A stretch of 52,394 nucleotides of DNA from Nitrososphaeria archaeon. Its GTDB lineage: Archaea > Thermoproteota > Nitrososphaeria > Nitrososphaerales > JARVJX01. How positions within the stretch are numbered: the first letter of the stretch is position 1; every line of letters starts with the position of its first letter. The notes under the pieces are model-generated. The model worked only from the letters and a program-made list of their open reading frames with translations, was not told where the DNA came from and did no database searches. The stretch covers positions 1 through 52,394 of the forward strand of contig JARVJX010000002.1 of the NCBI GenBank assembly GCA_029775995.1, read 5' to 3'. Of the stretch, positions 1 through 8,293 are shown one piece after another. The translations under genes and the position numbers were made by a program.

Positions 1-114
1 CACGTTAATGGGTGTGAGAGCTACAACTGGCACCTAAGAACCTTCCTAAGACCTAAGCGAGGAATATCTAGGAGAAAAGCCTCCTCCAAGCATTGGAGCC
101 TCAGCTTACGCTAG
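1..114 (+). mobile_element. Transposase C-terminal remnant
   Basis: Reading from base 1 in frame 1 gives about 37 residues that include NWHLRTFLRPKRGIS, then a TAG at 112-114. Segments of this kind (Asn-Trp-His-Leu-Arg followed by a basic stretch) occur near the C-terminus of archaeal DDE transposases. The gene enters from outside the window, so only its tail is seen. The tail after the motif looks scrambled, which suggests a decayed copy. A related-looking transposase fragment lies at the other end of the window. The family assignment is by eye. Confidence 0.4.
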
Positions 115-150
115 AACATAGTGGAAAGATCTAGATCAGCATACAAATGG

Positions 151-393
151 TTAATAACGATAACCATTCACTAAGGAGGCAAGAGCGTTTCTGAAATCAA
201 GAATAAAATCTCTTATTCCTGTCCTTGAATTAGGATCCGGATTTCTAATTTCCTTATCTCTCTCAAATATCAGCTGCTTTGGTGTTTTTCTACAAAATTC
301 ACAAAAATATCTTAATGCGTGTAAGTATTGCTTCTGTGATTTATTGCTGACTGTCTTCAACCAAGTTTGAACTTCTTTAAATTGTAGAAACTA
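151..393 (-). pseudogene. Integrase (tyrosine recombinase) N-terminal fragment
   Basis: An open frame from a TTG at 360 to a stop at 151 encodes 69 residues. Coding similarity extends upstream to about 393, where a stop cuts the frame. The text SQKQYLHALRYFCEFCRKTP followed by QLIFERDKEIRNPDPNSRTG resembles the N-terminal SAM-like DNA-binding domain of archaeal tyrosine recombinases. The catalytic domain with the R..H.R..Y residues is absent, and the frame degenerates after FRNAL. This is a dead fragment of an integrated element, next to a transposase remnant and a restriction-modification locus, which fits an accessory island. Confidence 0.6.
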
Positions 394-440
394 TTCTGTA
401 GAGAAAGTTTTATATTTTTCCTTATTCTTATTTCCCTTAG

Positions 441-506
441 TGGGGTCCGATTTCATCCGCAGTCACCTCACTCAGAGGATCTAGCTTTCCACGGCGAAGC
501 CCCCCT
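441..506 (-). other. GC-rich folded island, possible IS right-end or structured RNA
   Basis: In an AT-rich gap this stretch is GC-rich and can fold. On the minus strand a run of G at 505-500 can pair with CCCC at 445-442. The pair encloses a GGC-TTC-GCC hairpin and a CCTC-TGAGT-GAGG hairpin, and the strand ends in GATGAAATC..ACCCCACTAAG. The arrangement recalls the transcribed right ends (omega-RNA region) of IS200/IS605 elements that carry TnpB, but no tnpB gene remains nearby. A different small RNA is equally possible. The folding was done by eye. Confidence 0.3.
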
Positions 507-512
507 GTAATA

Positions 513-616
513 TTTATCCATTTATTCACCTATTAATATATGGATGAGCTTATTTATAAAGCTTTCTATAATTGAATGTATATATTATTGAATAGATAAA
601 TTTATAAATGGATTAA
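513..616. promoter_or_regulatory. Inverted repeat and TATA box upstream of the R-M operon
   Basis: TTTATCCATTTAT at 513-525 and ATAAATGGATTAA at 604-616 are inverted copies with one mismatch in 13. The right copy overlaps the best TATA-like box (AAATTTATAAAT, about 598-609), which sits some 25-30 bases before the likely transcript start of the winged-helix gene at 639. A dimeric regulator bound here would block or loop the promoter. The winged-helix protein encoded immediately downstream is the obvious candidate, by analogy with controller proteins of restriction systems. Confidence 0.4.
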
Positions 617-638
617 CCAATACAATATTTGTGGTAGA

Positions 639-872
639 ATGGAAGATGAAATATCTAAAGCTGCACTTAAAGTAATAAATTCTGCTGAGGAACCTCTCGA
701 AACTAAAGAAGTTGAAGAGAGGGTGAATAAAATTGTTAAGAATGCGACCCGAACAAAATTATTCTATAGACTTAATAATTTGAGAGCAGAAGGATTAATA
801 AAAGGTAAATTCGTTGGACCTGGAAAAGGTGTTTGGATCTGGTGGAAGAGAGGAGTATTTGAAAACAAATAG
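639..872 (+). CDS. Small winged-helix protein of the R-M operon
   Basis: This is a 77-residue protein with a predicted winged-helix fold. A first helix (about residues 3-15) is followed by helices around EVEERVNKIV and RTKLFYRLNNLRAEGLI, and then a beta wing rich in Gly and Trp (KGKFVGPGKGVWIWW). It starts at ATG 639, 25-30 bases after a TATA-like box. The methyltransferase gene begins 8 bases after its stop, so the two are surely cotranscribed. It may act as a controller protein that times methyltransferase and nuclease expression. That role is inferred from position; the sequence shows only a DNA-binding fold. It could also help the nuclease or methylase recognise DNA. Confidence 0.7.
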   Translation: MEDEISKAALKVINSAEEPLETKEVEERVNKIVKNATRTKLFYRLNNLRAEGLIKGKFVGPGKGVWIWWKRGVFENK

Positions 873-880
873 CGATTAAA

Positions 881-2125
881 ATGTTATTTGGAAAGATAAT
901 AATCGGAGATAGTAGAAAAATGATAGAACTTCAAGATAATAGTGTTGATTTAGTTGTTACATCTCCGCCTTATTGGTATATCAAAGATTATGAAGTTGAA
1001 GGACAAATTGGATATGGACAATCCTTACACGAGTATCTTAAAAGTCTTTATGTTGTTTGGAAAGAGTGTTTTAGAGTTTTAAAACCAGGCGCGAGACTAT
1101 GTATAAACATAGGGGACCAGTTTTTAAGAAGTATAGTTTACGGAAGATATAAGATAACGCCTCTACATTCTGAATTCATTGTTCAATGTGAGAAAATTGG
1201 ATTTGATTATATGGGATCTATTATTTGGCAAAAGAAAACTACTATGAATACAACCGGCGGCGCAAATGTGATGGGTTCTTATCCTTATCCGCCAAGCGGA
1301 CTTGTAGAAATAGATTATGAGTTTATTTTAATTTTTAAGAAGTTAGGTAAAAAAGTGGCATCTTCAGAAGAAATTAAAGAGAAATCTAAATTAACAAAAG
1401 AAGAGTGGAAAGAATATTTTTCTGGACATTGGAATTTTCCTGGAGAAAGACAAATATATCATGAAGCCATGTTTCCAGAAGAATTGCCAAAAAGATTAAT
1501 CAAAATGTACACTTTTGTAGGTGATGTAGTTTTAGATCCTTTTTTAGGGAGTGGAACTACAATTAAAGCCGCATTAAATTTGGGGAGAAATGCAATTGGA
1601 TACGAAATAAACGAAAAATTTTTGCCTATAATTAAGAAGAAGATCGGCATAAATCAAAGCTTGATTGGTTTAGATAAGAAAATAGATATAATAAAGAGAG
1701 ATAAACAAGTAAAAATAGAAGACGTAACAGATTATACCCCTAACATAAAAGATGCAAAACCCCAAATTAGTCCAGAACTATTCAGATTTAAACATGAAAG
1801 GTTATATTCGGTTAAGAAAGTATTAAATGAGGATACACTCGAATTAGATACAGGTTTAATAGTAAGATTGTTGGGCATAAAAATTAAAAAAAATGAGGCA
1901 AAACAATACCTAGAAAAATTTGTAAAGGGGAAGCAAGTATTTCTTAAGTTTGATCCATCTTATAAACCAGAAAAGAACACTATATTTGCATATGTATTCT
2001 TAAAAAATAAAATTTTCATTAATAAAGAAATGCTCAAGCAAGGTATTGCAGATGTGCAAGAAGGTCACTTTCTTTACAAAAATAATTTTATAAAAATTAA
2101 AACAGTGGATGAAAAGAATGGCTAA
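881..2125 (+). CDS. CTAG-type DNA methyltransferase with C-terminal SNase-like domain
   Basis: This 414-residue protein methylates DNA at a specific site using S-adenosylmethionine. The catalytic motif TSPPYW is at residues 27-32 and the AdoMet-binding FLGSGTT at 221-227, an order typical of beta-class N4-cytosine or N6-adenine methylases. The body resembles archaeal MthZI/MjaI methylases that protect CTAG; the paired MjaI-like nuclease supports this specificity. Such enzymes are near 290 residues, but here about 110 more follow. Residues about 305-400 look like a staphylococcal-nuclease fold: VRLLGIK matches the strand carrying Arg35, and NKEMLKQGIADVQ matches the family C-terminal helix. 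The residues equivalent to Glu43 and Arg87 appear to be missing, so the domain probably binds nucleic acid or protein rather than cutting. It follows the winged-helix gene by 8 bases and overlaps the nuclease gene by 8. Confidence 0.85.
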   Translation: MLFGKIIIGDSRKMIELQDNSVDLVVTSPPYWYIKDYEVEGQIGYGQSLHEYLKSLYVVWKECFRVLKPGARLCINIGDQFLRSIVYGRYKITPLHSEFIVQCEKIGFDYMGSIIWQKKTTMNTTGGANVMGSYPYPPSGLVEIDYEFILIFKKLGKKVASSEEIKEKSKLTKEEWKEYFSGHWNFPGERQIYHEAMFPEELPKRLIKMYTFVGDVVLDPFLGSGTTIKAALNLGRNAIGYEINEKFLPIIKKKIGINQSLIGLDKKIDIIKRDKQVKIEDVTDYTPNIKDAKPQISPELFRFKHERLYSVKKVLNEDTLELDTGLIVRLLGIKIKKNEAKQYLEKFVKGKQVFLKFDPSYKPEKNTIFAYVFLKNKIFINKEMLKQGIADVQEGHFLYKNNFIKIKTVDEKNG

Positions 2126-2783
2126 AGAATGGATACTGAATATGGCAAATGGCAGATGGGGGCTCACTAAACAAAATAGAGTTGGTCCAGTAGCTGCTTG
2201 GATAAGAGAATGTAGCCCTAAAGAAATTTTTGAATGAGAAAAATTCTACTACCAAAAATTAAAAGATTTTTTAAGGAATAGAGGTATTAATTTGCAGCCA
2301 AATGAATATTTAGAAAGTTTAGGTAAAATACTTTACACAAAAATAACAGAAGTTCTAAGATCCGAGATGGATGAAGTGACAGAGGAAGAATGCATAGAAT
2401 ACATAAGGAATCTTGCTATTAATAGAACGTTTGAAGGATATATAACTGAGAAAGAAACAATTTATGAACAACTACAAGATATTTTAAATACAAAAATAGA
2501 GCCTGCACCAGATGAATGGGACAGACTTTATAATGTGGATTTTTTTATAAAAATAAAGGACAAGTACATAGGTCTGCAAATAAAACCAGTTACTTTTGAA
2601 CATGCTCCAGAATTTGCTACGAAATGGCAAGAAGCATATAAAATTTCTCATGAAAAATTCACAAAGAAATTTGGAGGAAAAGTCTTCATTGTGTTATCTG
2701 TGAAAAAAGAGAAAAAGAAAGTTATTTTTAACTCACAGGTTATTGATGAAATAAAAGAAGAAATTAATAGATTAACTTCATAA
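2118..2783 (+). pseudogene. MjaI-family restriction endonuclease broken by in-frame TGA
   Basis: The frame opens at ATG 2118 inside the end of the methylase gene and reads MAKEWILNMANGRWGLTKQN, but TGA at 2235-2237 interrupts it at codon 40. The same frame resumes directly with EKFYYQKLKDFLRNRG and runs to 2783. Family members have a Trp at the interrupted place (..EEWEKYY..), so TGG to TGA is the likely change. The later text APDEWDRLYNVDFFIKI then GLQIKP is the hallmark of the MjaI family (cuts CTAG) and carries the PD-(D/E)XK-like nuclease core. A TTG at 2292 could restart translation of 163 residues, but these would lack the conserved N-terminus. Either the nuclease is dead with a surviving methylase, or the base is a sequencing error. 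Confidence 0.8.
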
Positions 2784-2791
2784 GAACTTAA

Positions 2792-2809
2792 AAGGGTAAA
2801 TATACCCTT
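2792..2809. terminator. Hairpin after the R-M operon
   Basis: AAGGGTA-AATA-TACCCTT is a perfect 7-base-pair hairpin with a 4-base loop, 9 bases after the restriction-gene stop, flanked by A-rich and T-rich sequence. It could end the operon transcript or stabilise its 3' end. Archaeal termination depends mainly on T tracts, so the role is uncertain. Confidence 0.35.
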
Positions 2810-2934
2810 AAAAGGTACTTAAATTTATTTATCATCTTAAAATCTTTTAAGGTTATATCATCTGAAAAACAAAAAGGATTAGCCTTAATACTAGGGAATC
2901 TAACTGTTAATTTCTTTTTAAAATTTGCTTGAGA

Positions 2935-3972
2935 TTAAATCTTCGGTAATTCCAGGTCAAGCTCCTTTGCAACTCTTAGCAATGAATTCCAGGTGTTTTT
3001 ATCTATTGGTATTCCTTCCTTACTTCTCTTTTCCGCTCTTATATCCTCTAACTCGCCTGGCAAATAAACCCTTTCTTGACCTTCCCAAGGCTTTGTAGAC
3101 CTTATTCTTTTTACAAGCCTCATAGTATCCTTTAAATAATCATTAAAACTTCTTAAGGATTCTATATTTAGGGCTTGAACATAAAATCCTCCTTGAGTAT
3201 AAGGTGTTAGCAAGATTTCATAAGATAACTTTGAGTTACATAAAATTGCTGTGTAAAGTTCTACCATAAGCATTAACCCATAACCTTTATACTCACCGAA
3301 GGGAAGCAAGGCACCCTCCAAAGCTTTTTTAGGGTCTGTTGTTTGCTTACCCTCCTTATCAAGGGCCCAACCCAATGGTATGCTTTTTCCACTTTCTGCA
3401 GCCATCATGATTTTCATACCAGCTATTACAGTGCTTGCCATATCCAACAAGATGGGTTTCTCCTCATAAGGAAATACCATGCAGATTGGATTTGTCCCGA
3501 AAACCTTCTCAGTTCCTCCCCAAGGGGCTACCATGGCTGGTCCATTTGTAAATATGATTCCTGCCATCTTTTTTGAAGCTATTAGTAAACCATAGTACCC
3601 TAACATGCCAACATGGGATAGGTTAAAGGTACAAACAGACCCAATACCATGCTTTATAGCCTTCTCTATGGCAAGGTTTGTAGCCTCTTTTGCAACTATC
3701 TGACCTAAACCCATATCACCATTCATTAGAGCAATAGAAGGATTATCTTTGACTAAACTTATTCTTGGATCTCTGTTTATGTATCCATCCTTAATCCCTT
3801 GAAGATAGTACTCTACTCTTATAACTCCATGACTATCTACACCTCTTAGATTTGCTAAAACTAAATGATTTGCTACTTCCTCAGCATGCTCTTTCTTTAT
3901 TCCAGCTTTGATAAAGGCCCTCCTTACAAAATTTTTTAAATCCTCACTCCAAACCTTTACTTCTTCTCTCAC
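2935..3972 (-). CDS. Malate/L-lactate dehydrogenase of the Ldh2 family
   Basis: This NAD(P)-dependent 2-hydroxyacid dehydrogenase belongs to the Ldh2/MDH2 fold (malate, L-lactate, sulfolactate or ureidoglycolate), distinct from the Rossmann-type malate dehydrogenase at 18288. Family signatures are present in order: NLRGVDSHGV, NLSHVGMLGYYG, GTNPICMVFP, DMASTVIAGMK, IPLGWALDKEGK and FGEYKGYGLMLMVEL. I chose GTG 3972 over ATG 4044. The extra 24 residues have no family match, and ATG 4044 would abut the divergent gene at 4045, leaving no room for promoters. From 3972 it is about 345 residues, normal for the family. The substrate cannot be read from sequence. Lactate is worth considering because nickel-pincer genes of lactate-racemase type lie at 13-20 kb. 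Confidence 0.85.
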   Translation of the reverse strand: MREEVKVWSEDLKNFVRRAFIKAGIKKEHAEEVANHLVLANLRGVDSHGVIRVEYYLQGIKDGYINRDPRISLVKDNPSIALMNGDMGLGQIVAKEATNLAIEKAIKHGIGSVCTFNLSHVGMLGYYGLLIASKKMAGIIFTNGPAMVAPWGGTEKVFGTNPICMVFPYEEKPILLDMASTVIAGMKIMMAAESGKSIPLGWALDKEGKQTTDPKKALEGALLPFGEYKGYGLMLMVELYTAILCNSKLSYEILLTPYTQGGFYVQALNIESLRSFNDYLKDTMRLVKRIRSTKPWEGQERVYLPGELEDIRAEKRSKEGIPIDKNTWNSLLRVAKELDLELPKI

Positions 3973-4044
3973 AGCACTACTATTAAATAACCCATGATAA
4001 ATTTTTTGAATCAGTATAGTTAATGTAATACAATTTCTGCCCAT

Positions 4045-4323
4045 TTGAGTATTCTATGGATAAAGATTTATGAGGAAGCTAAACTAAAAATTACTGTGAG
4101 TCAGCTAGAAAGCTTTACTCTCTTGGGTCTTTTCTTCATAATTTTAGGAATAGCCCTAATCCTAATGCCCTTTTTAATGAAGATAATAAACCTTCAAAAC
4201 CTTGAAAAGATACCTTCCTTCATAATTTACATTTATAAGTCTAATGGCTTTTATTTTGTAACCTCTCCTATCTTAATAGCTTTGAGCTTGCTCTTTCTTC
4301 TCTTAGCTTTGCTAAGAGGATAG
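4045..4323 (+). CDS. Small two-helix membrane protein, DUF2905-like
   Basis: The protein is about 92 residues from TTG 4045, or about 75 if it begins at the in-frame GTG near 4096, which would sit just before the first conserved helix. Two hydrophobic helices (LLGLFFIILGIALILMPFL and TSPILIALSLLFLLLALL) flank a short loop with a NGFYF motif. This layout matches the DUF2905 family of small membrane proteins, whose function is unknown. Its last 12 bases overlap the convergent moeA gene. There is no sign of a signal peptide or of catalytic residues. Confidence 0.6.
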   Translation: MSILWIKIYEEAKLKITVSQLESFTLLGLFFIILGIALILMPFLMKIINLQNLEKIPSFIIYIYKSNGFYFVTSPILIALSLLFLLLALLRG

Positions 4324-6297
4324 ATCTATTATTTCACCTATAGATTTATCTATCCTTATACCTGGCAAAGTTTCTTCTATTTTTTTCCTAAATTCCCCTG
4401 ACTTTAGTAGGCTTAGAAAATCCTTTACTATCCCTTTATCCAACCTTTCCTTTAAAATTATAAAGTCATAAAGCTCTTCAGCTATAGGTATAAAATCAAG
4501 GTTATACAGGCTTGCTGCAGTCTTAATTCCTATTCCTACATCAACTTTCCCATCCTTTACAGCCAATGCTATAGGAGTATGAGCTTTAGCCTCTAAATCG
4601 TATCCATTAAGCTTTGAAACTAACTCGTCAAAAGAAATACCTTTTTTCTCTGCCAACTCCTTTAACTTTAAGTCGAAGAGTATTCTTGTACCTGAGCCTT
4701 TGTTTCTATTCAAAATCCTAACATCTTTTCTTAAAAGATCCTCTAAGGTGTTAATGTTTTTAGGATTTCCCCTTTGAACGATCAATCCTTGCTCTCTAAT
4801 GTAACCTCTAACCAATAAAACATCTTCAGTAAGAGAATACTTTTTTATGTAAGGAACATTATAACTTTGAGTTTCTTCATCAATTAGATGAATTCCAGCT
4901 ATATCAGCTTCTTTCTTCTTTATAGCCATTAACCCCCCTAAGGAACCTATGTTGATAACCTTAACCATGAGATTAGGAATCTTTTTATAGAGCAAAAGTA
5001 TCAATTGGTCCAAACCTAGATCATGACTACCTATAAAAACCAAATCAGCAACTTTAAGCCTAGAACCAAAAAGATTGACTTGAACCTCTTCCCCTTCATC
5101 TAAGTAGTGGGTTCCTTGGGGCACATCGACATAACCATCGGCTAAAGCTAATGCACTTATAGCTCCAGAGCTCAAACCAACTTCATAAACAGAGTAGCCT
5201 TTACTTGTATTGATGATATGAACAGGTAATAGCTCTCTTCTACCCTTACCACAATCTATCCTCTTAGCTACCTTTGCCCTAATACTAATTAAAGGTAAAT
5301 CCTCTTGATTAGTTAGGGACAAAATTACTGGTCTAACTATTAAGTGAAAGATCATTAGGGCTGAAGTAGGATAGCCAGGCAATCCTATAACGATCTTTTC
5401 ATTTACAATGGCTATTACCGTGGGCTTTCCGGGTTTAACACTTAAACCATGAACAATAACTCCTGGCTCTCCTAAAGAATCCAAAACTTTGTAAATTAAA
5501 TCTCCCTTTCCAGCTGAAGTGCTTCCTGATGTTAAAACTATATCACAAAGCTTTAAAGCTTCTTTTAACTTCTCCTTCATCTCTCCTTCATCATCTTTAA
5601 CTACCCCTAGAAAGAGGGGTTCACAACCTAACTCTATTAGAGATGAAGCCAAAGTGTAAGAGTTAATATCGTAAATCTTTCCATAATTTAAGGGCTTACC
5701 CAAACTCTCTAACTCTTGCCCCGTGGAGATTATACCAACTTTTAATCTTTTGTAAACTTTTATTTTACTCTTACCAATTGCAGCTAAAACTCCAATCTCC
5801 CTTGGAGTTATCCTTTGTCCCTCTCTTAATACCAGCTCACCAGCCCTTATATCCCCACCAGCACTCATTACATTCTCCCCAGGAACCACAGCCCTTCTTA
5901 TTCTAACCTTGTTCCCTACTCTTGTTGTATATTCTACCATAACTACTGCATTAGCTCCAGTAGGGAGAGGAGACCCTGTAGAGATCTCACAGGCTTCTCC
6001 TCTATTAACCTCAAAGGTAGGATTTTCCCCAGCTTTTATACTTCCTACGATCTCTAAATCTGCAAAATTTTCTTCATCACAACCATAGGTATCTATAGCT
6101 CTAACAGCAAACCCATCCATAACAGCCCTATCAAAGCTTGGAACATCTATATCCGAGAATACGTCTTCAGCCATTACTCTACTTAAGGAATTTAATAGGT
6201 TGACTTCCTCAAAACCCAATTTGTAATTCTTTATGTAAGGTTTTAAAAGGTCTAAAGCCTCTTCAACACTAACCAAATTCTTAAAGATCTTTTGCAA
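4312..6297 (-). CDS. moeA: MoeA with C-terminal LysR-substrate/PBP-like domain
   Basis: This molybdopterin molybdenumtransferase inserts molybdate (or tungstate) into adenylylated molybdopterin. Residues about 1-405 are MoeA: SFDRAVMDGFAVRA, TGSPLPTGANAVVMVE, GVLAAIGKSKIKVY, VLTSGSTSAGKGD and IGLPGYPTSALM are classic motifs. Residues about 418-661 form a periplasmic-binding-protein-like domain (GSHDLGLDQL.., NRNKGSGTRILFDL, HTPIALAVKDGKVDVGIG) of the type fused to MoeA in many archaea, possibly a molybdate/tungstate or cofactor sensor. It begins 4 bases after the stop of the other moeA, so the two form an operon. Clients in the window are the two molybdenum hydroxylases at 41-51 kb. Confidence 0.93.
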   Translation of the reverse strand: MQKIFKNLVSVEEALDLLKPYIKNYKLGFEEVNLLNSLSRVMAEDVFSDIDVPSFDRAVMDGFAVRAIDTYGCDEENFADLEIVGSIKAGENPTFEVNRGEACEISTGSPLPTGANAVVMVEYTTRVGNKVRIRRAVVPGENVMSAGGDIRAGELVLREGQRITPREIGVLAAIGKSKIKVYKRLKVGIISTGQELESLGKPLNYGKIYDINSYTLASSLIELGCEPLFLGVVKDDEGEMKEKLKEALKLCDIVLTSGSTSAGKGDLIYKVLDSLGEPGVIVHGLSVKPGKPTVIAIVNEKIVIGLPGYPTSALMIFHLIVRPVILSLTNQEDLPLISIRAKVAKRIDCGKGRRELLPVHIINTSKGYSVYEVGLSSGAISALALADGYVDVPQGTHYLDEGEEVQVNLFGSRLKVADLVFIGSHDLGLDQLILLLYKKIPNLMVKVINIGSLGGLMAIKKKEADIAGIHLIDEETQSYNVPYIKKYSLTEDVLLVRGYIREQGLIVQRGNPKNINTLEDLLRKDVRILNRNKGSGTRILFDLKLKELAEKKGISFDELVSKLNGYDLEAKAHTPIALAVKDGKVDVGIGIKTAASLYNLDFIPIAEELYDFIILKERLDKGIVKDFLSLLKSGEFRKKIEETLPGIRIDKSIGEIIDLSS

Positions 6298-6301
6298 AAT
6301 T

Positions 6302-7525
6302 TCACCTCAGTAATGTAACTTCCACTTCTTCTCCTTCTTCTAGGCCTTCTTTATCTTCAGGAACAATTATTATACCATCAGCTTTGCTCATGCTTGATAT
6401 AATTCCTGCACCGAAGGTTCTAATGGGCTCAGCAAATAATCCATGGTTCTCTAGCAATTTAACCCTAACGTAGGTTCTTAACCCTCCTATGGTAGCTGCC
6501 CTTCTAAGCATCTTCGCCTTAACCTTACTTTCCTTAGGAGGTATGGCCCCCATAAGCTTATAAATAATAGGTTTGACTAGGGCATCAAAACAAACCATGG
6601 TGCTAACAGGGTATCCAGGTAGTAAAAAAACGATCCTATTATCTATTAAAGCGGCACCCGCTGGAGCACCAGGTCTCAAAGCTACTCCATGGAAAAGGAA
6701 TTTTGAGTTTTGAAAGGAGTTAATAACATCAGGAATTAGGTCTCTTTCCCCCACAGAGGTTCCTCCAGAAATTAATGTTATTTGAGCTTCTTTTAAGCTT
6801 CTAAAAACTTTATCCCTTATTTCATTTATATCATCCTTTGCTATTCCAAAATCTATTACATCACATGCTATCTTTTTACAGAGAGAGGATAAGCTATATC
6901 TGTTAACATCGTAAACCTGATCCTCATCCTTCTTTATACCCACTTCAACCAATTCGTTACCTGTGGATATGATTCCTATCTTTGGTTTTTTCACCACTTT
7001 TATTTTACTGTATCCTAAAGCTGCTAAAAGAGCTATTTGTTGAGGGTTGATTATTTTTCCTCTCTCTATTAAAAGCTCACCCTTCTTTACATCCTCTCCA
7101 ACTCTCGCTATATTTTTCCAAGGTGGTACTGATTGGTAAACCTCGATTTCTTCATCACTAATTTTCTTTGCTTCCTCCACCATTACAAGGGCATCAGCTC
7201 CCTCAGGAATAGGTGAACCTGTGGCTGTGTATTTTGCTTCTCCTTTACTTATCTTTCCATCCCTAGAAAGTTTTAATAGTATAGGATTGTGTTTAGTAGC
7301 CCCTAGGGTATCATCTGCTTTAACACTATAACCATCCATGGCCGCTCTATTAACAGAAGGGATATCTACTTCAGAAAATATATTCTCGTAATTTACTCTA
7401 TCCAAGGAGTCTAGTAGATTAACTTCTTCATAACCTAAAGAATATCCTTTAAGATGCTCTTCAATCCTCTTTATGGCTTCATCAATTCTTATATAATGCT
7501 TAAATCCTTTATCTCTAACATCCAT
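6302..7525 (-). CDS. moeA: MoeA, molybdopterin molybdenumtransferase
   Basis: This is a 407-residue stand-alone MoeA. It carries SVNRAAMDGYSVKADDT near the N-terminus, TGSPIPEGADALVMVEEA, ALLAALGYSKIKVVKKPK, TLISGGTSVGERD and FLLPGYPVSTMVCFDAL, the motifs of the molybdopterin-binding active site. It is first in a two-gene moeA operon reading leftward from ATG 7525. Two MoeA paralogues are common in archaea. One may handle tungsten and the other molybdenum, or the second domain of the downstream copy may regulate the pair; the sequence alone does not decide this. Confidence 0.93.
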   Translation of the reverse strand: MDVRDKGFKHYIRIDEAIKRIEEHLKGYSLGYEEVNLLDSLDRVNYENIFSEVDIPSVNRAAMDGYSVKADDTLGATKHNPILLKLSRDGKISKGEAKYTATGSPIPEGADALVMVEEAKKISDEEIEVYQSVPPWKNIARVGEDVKKGELLIERGKIINPQQIALLAALGYSKIKVVKKPKIGIISTGNELVEVGIKKDEDQVYDVNRYSLSSLCKKIACDVIDFGIAKDDINEIRDKVFRSLKEAQITLISGGTSVGERDLIPDVINSFQNSKFLFHGVALRPGAPAGAALIDNRIVFLLPGYPVSTMVCFDALVKPIIYKLMGAIPPKESKVKAKMLRRAATIGGLRTYVRVKLLENHGLFAEPIRTFGAGIISSMSKADGIIIVPEDKEGLEEGEEVEVTLLR

Positions 7526-7657
7526 TCTTACTTTCTCTTCTTCACAAATACTTATTAATCTTTAGATGGTGTAAATTATTTTTTACAAAAAGGTCTTAAA
7601 ATTTAATTAATAGAAGCTTTTATTAAGCCCTTTCTTCTATCTCTTGAATGAGGGAGG

Positions 7658-8293
7658 TTGGTAAGCTTAGCCTATTTAGAGGTATCAGTGCTTTTATTAG
7701 GTTCTTTCATAGGCTCAATGGTAGCCTATTCTTCCTTCAAAGGTTACAAAATTACTGGAAGTCCTACTTTGGTAAGATTGGCTTTCGCCTTCTTTCTTCT
7801 AAGCTTAGGGCTAATTATAGAAGGAACAAAAGAAATCTTTGGATCGTTGATAGGCTTTCTAGATCTTTCTGTATTGGAGGCTTCCCTTCAAGCTTCAGGT
7901 TACTTTTTATTGGCTTTTTCTCATGCCATGAATGTTCTAACAATACAGAAAATTCAGAGAATAGGGACTTTGGGTTTTCTTGCTCCTATAGCATTAAATG
8001 CTCTCTTTACCCTTCGTTCTCTAGCTTTACTCTTCCTTCTTTACGCTACCACAGAAACCTTCTTATCTTACTTGAGGGAAAAGAAGAGGAATACCCTGAT
8101 AATAGCTTTAGGTCTTGTTTTTCTTATAGTCGGAGAGCTCTTAAGATGGTTAAGTTACTTTTACCCACCCTTAAGCCTTATTTCAATCTTCTCTATAAGT
8201 TTAAAAGTTATAGGCTTCTCAACCCTCCTTATTCCTGTGGTTATTCTCATAGGTAGGGGAGGTAAATATCATGAGCTACAGAAATCAGATTAG
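7658..8293 (+). CDS. Multi-spanning membrane protein paired with a winged-helix gene
   Basis: About 211 residues with roughly six or seven hydrophobic helices and short basic loops; no family I can name and no enzyme motif. The upstream GGGAGG at about 7652-7656 is too close to TTG 7658 for normal use. A later GTG at 7688 has GAGG at 7679-7682 five bases before it and could be the true start. The 3' end overlaps the next gene by 23 bases, so they are translationally coupled. Membrane-protein plus winged-helix pairs of this size are frequent in archaea and may form a sensor-regulator unit, which is inference from arrangement. Confidence 0.7.
   Translation: MVSLAYLEVSVLLLGSFIGSMVAYSSFKGYKITGSPTLVRLAFAFFLLSLGLIIEGTKEIFGSLIGFLDLSVLEASLQASGYFLLAFSHAMNVLTIQKIQRIGTLGFLAPIALNALFTLRSLALLFLLYATTETFLSYLREKKRNTLIIALGLVFLIVGELLRWLSYFYPPLSLISIFSISLKVIGFSTLLIPVVILIGRGGKYHELQKSD

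Noticed and set aside
3973-4044. 24-residue N-terminal extension of the Ldh2-type dehydrogenase
   Set aside because: It does not match the family and would leave no space for divergent promoters; GTG 3972 is preferred.
7648-8256. 202-residue plus-strand frame overlapping the membrane protein
   Set aside because: Ser/Arg/Leu-rich composition of a shadow frame; the alternative frame has clear membrane helices and couples to the next gene.
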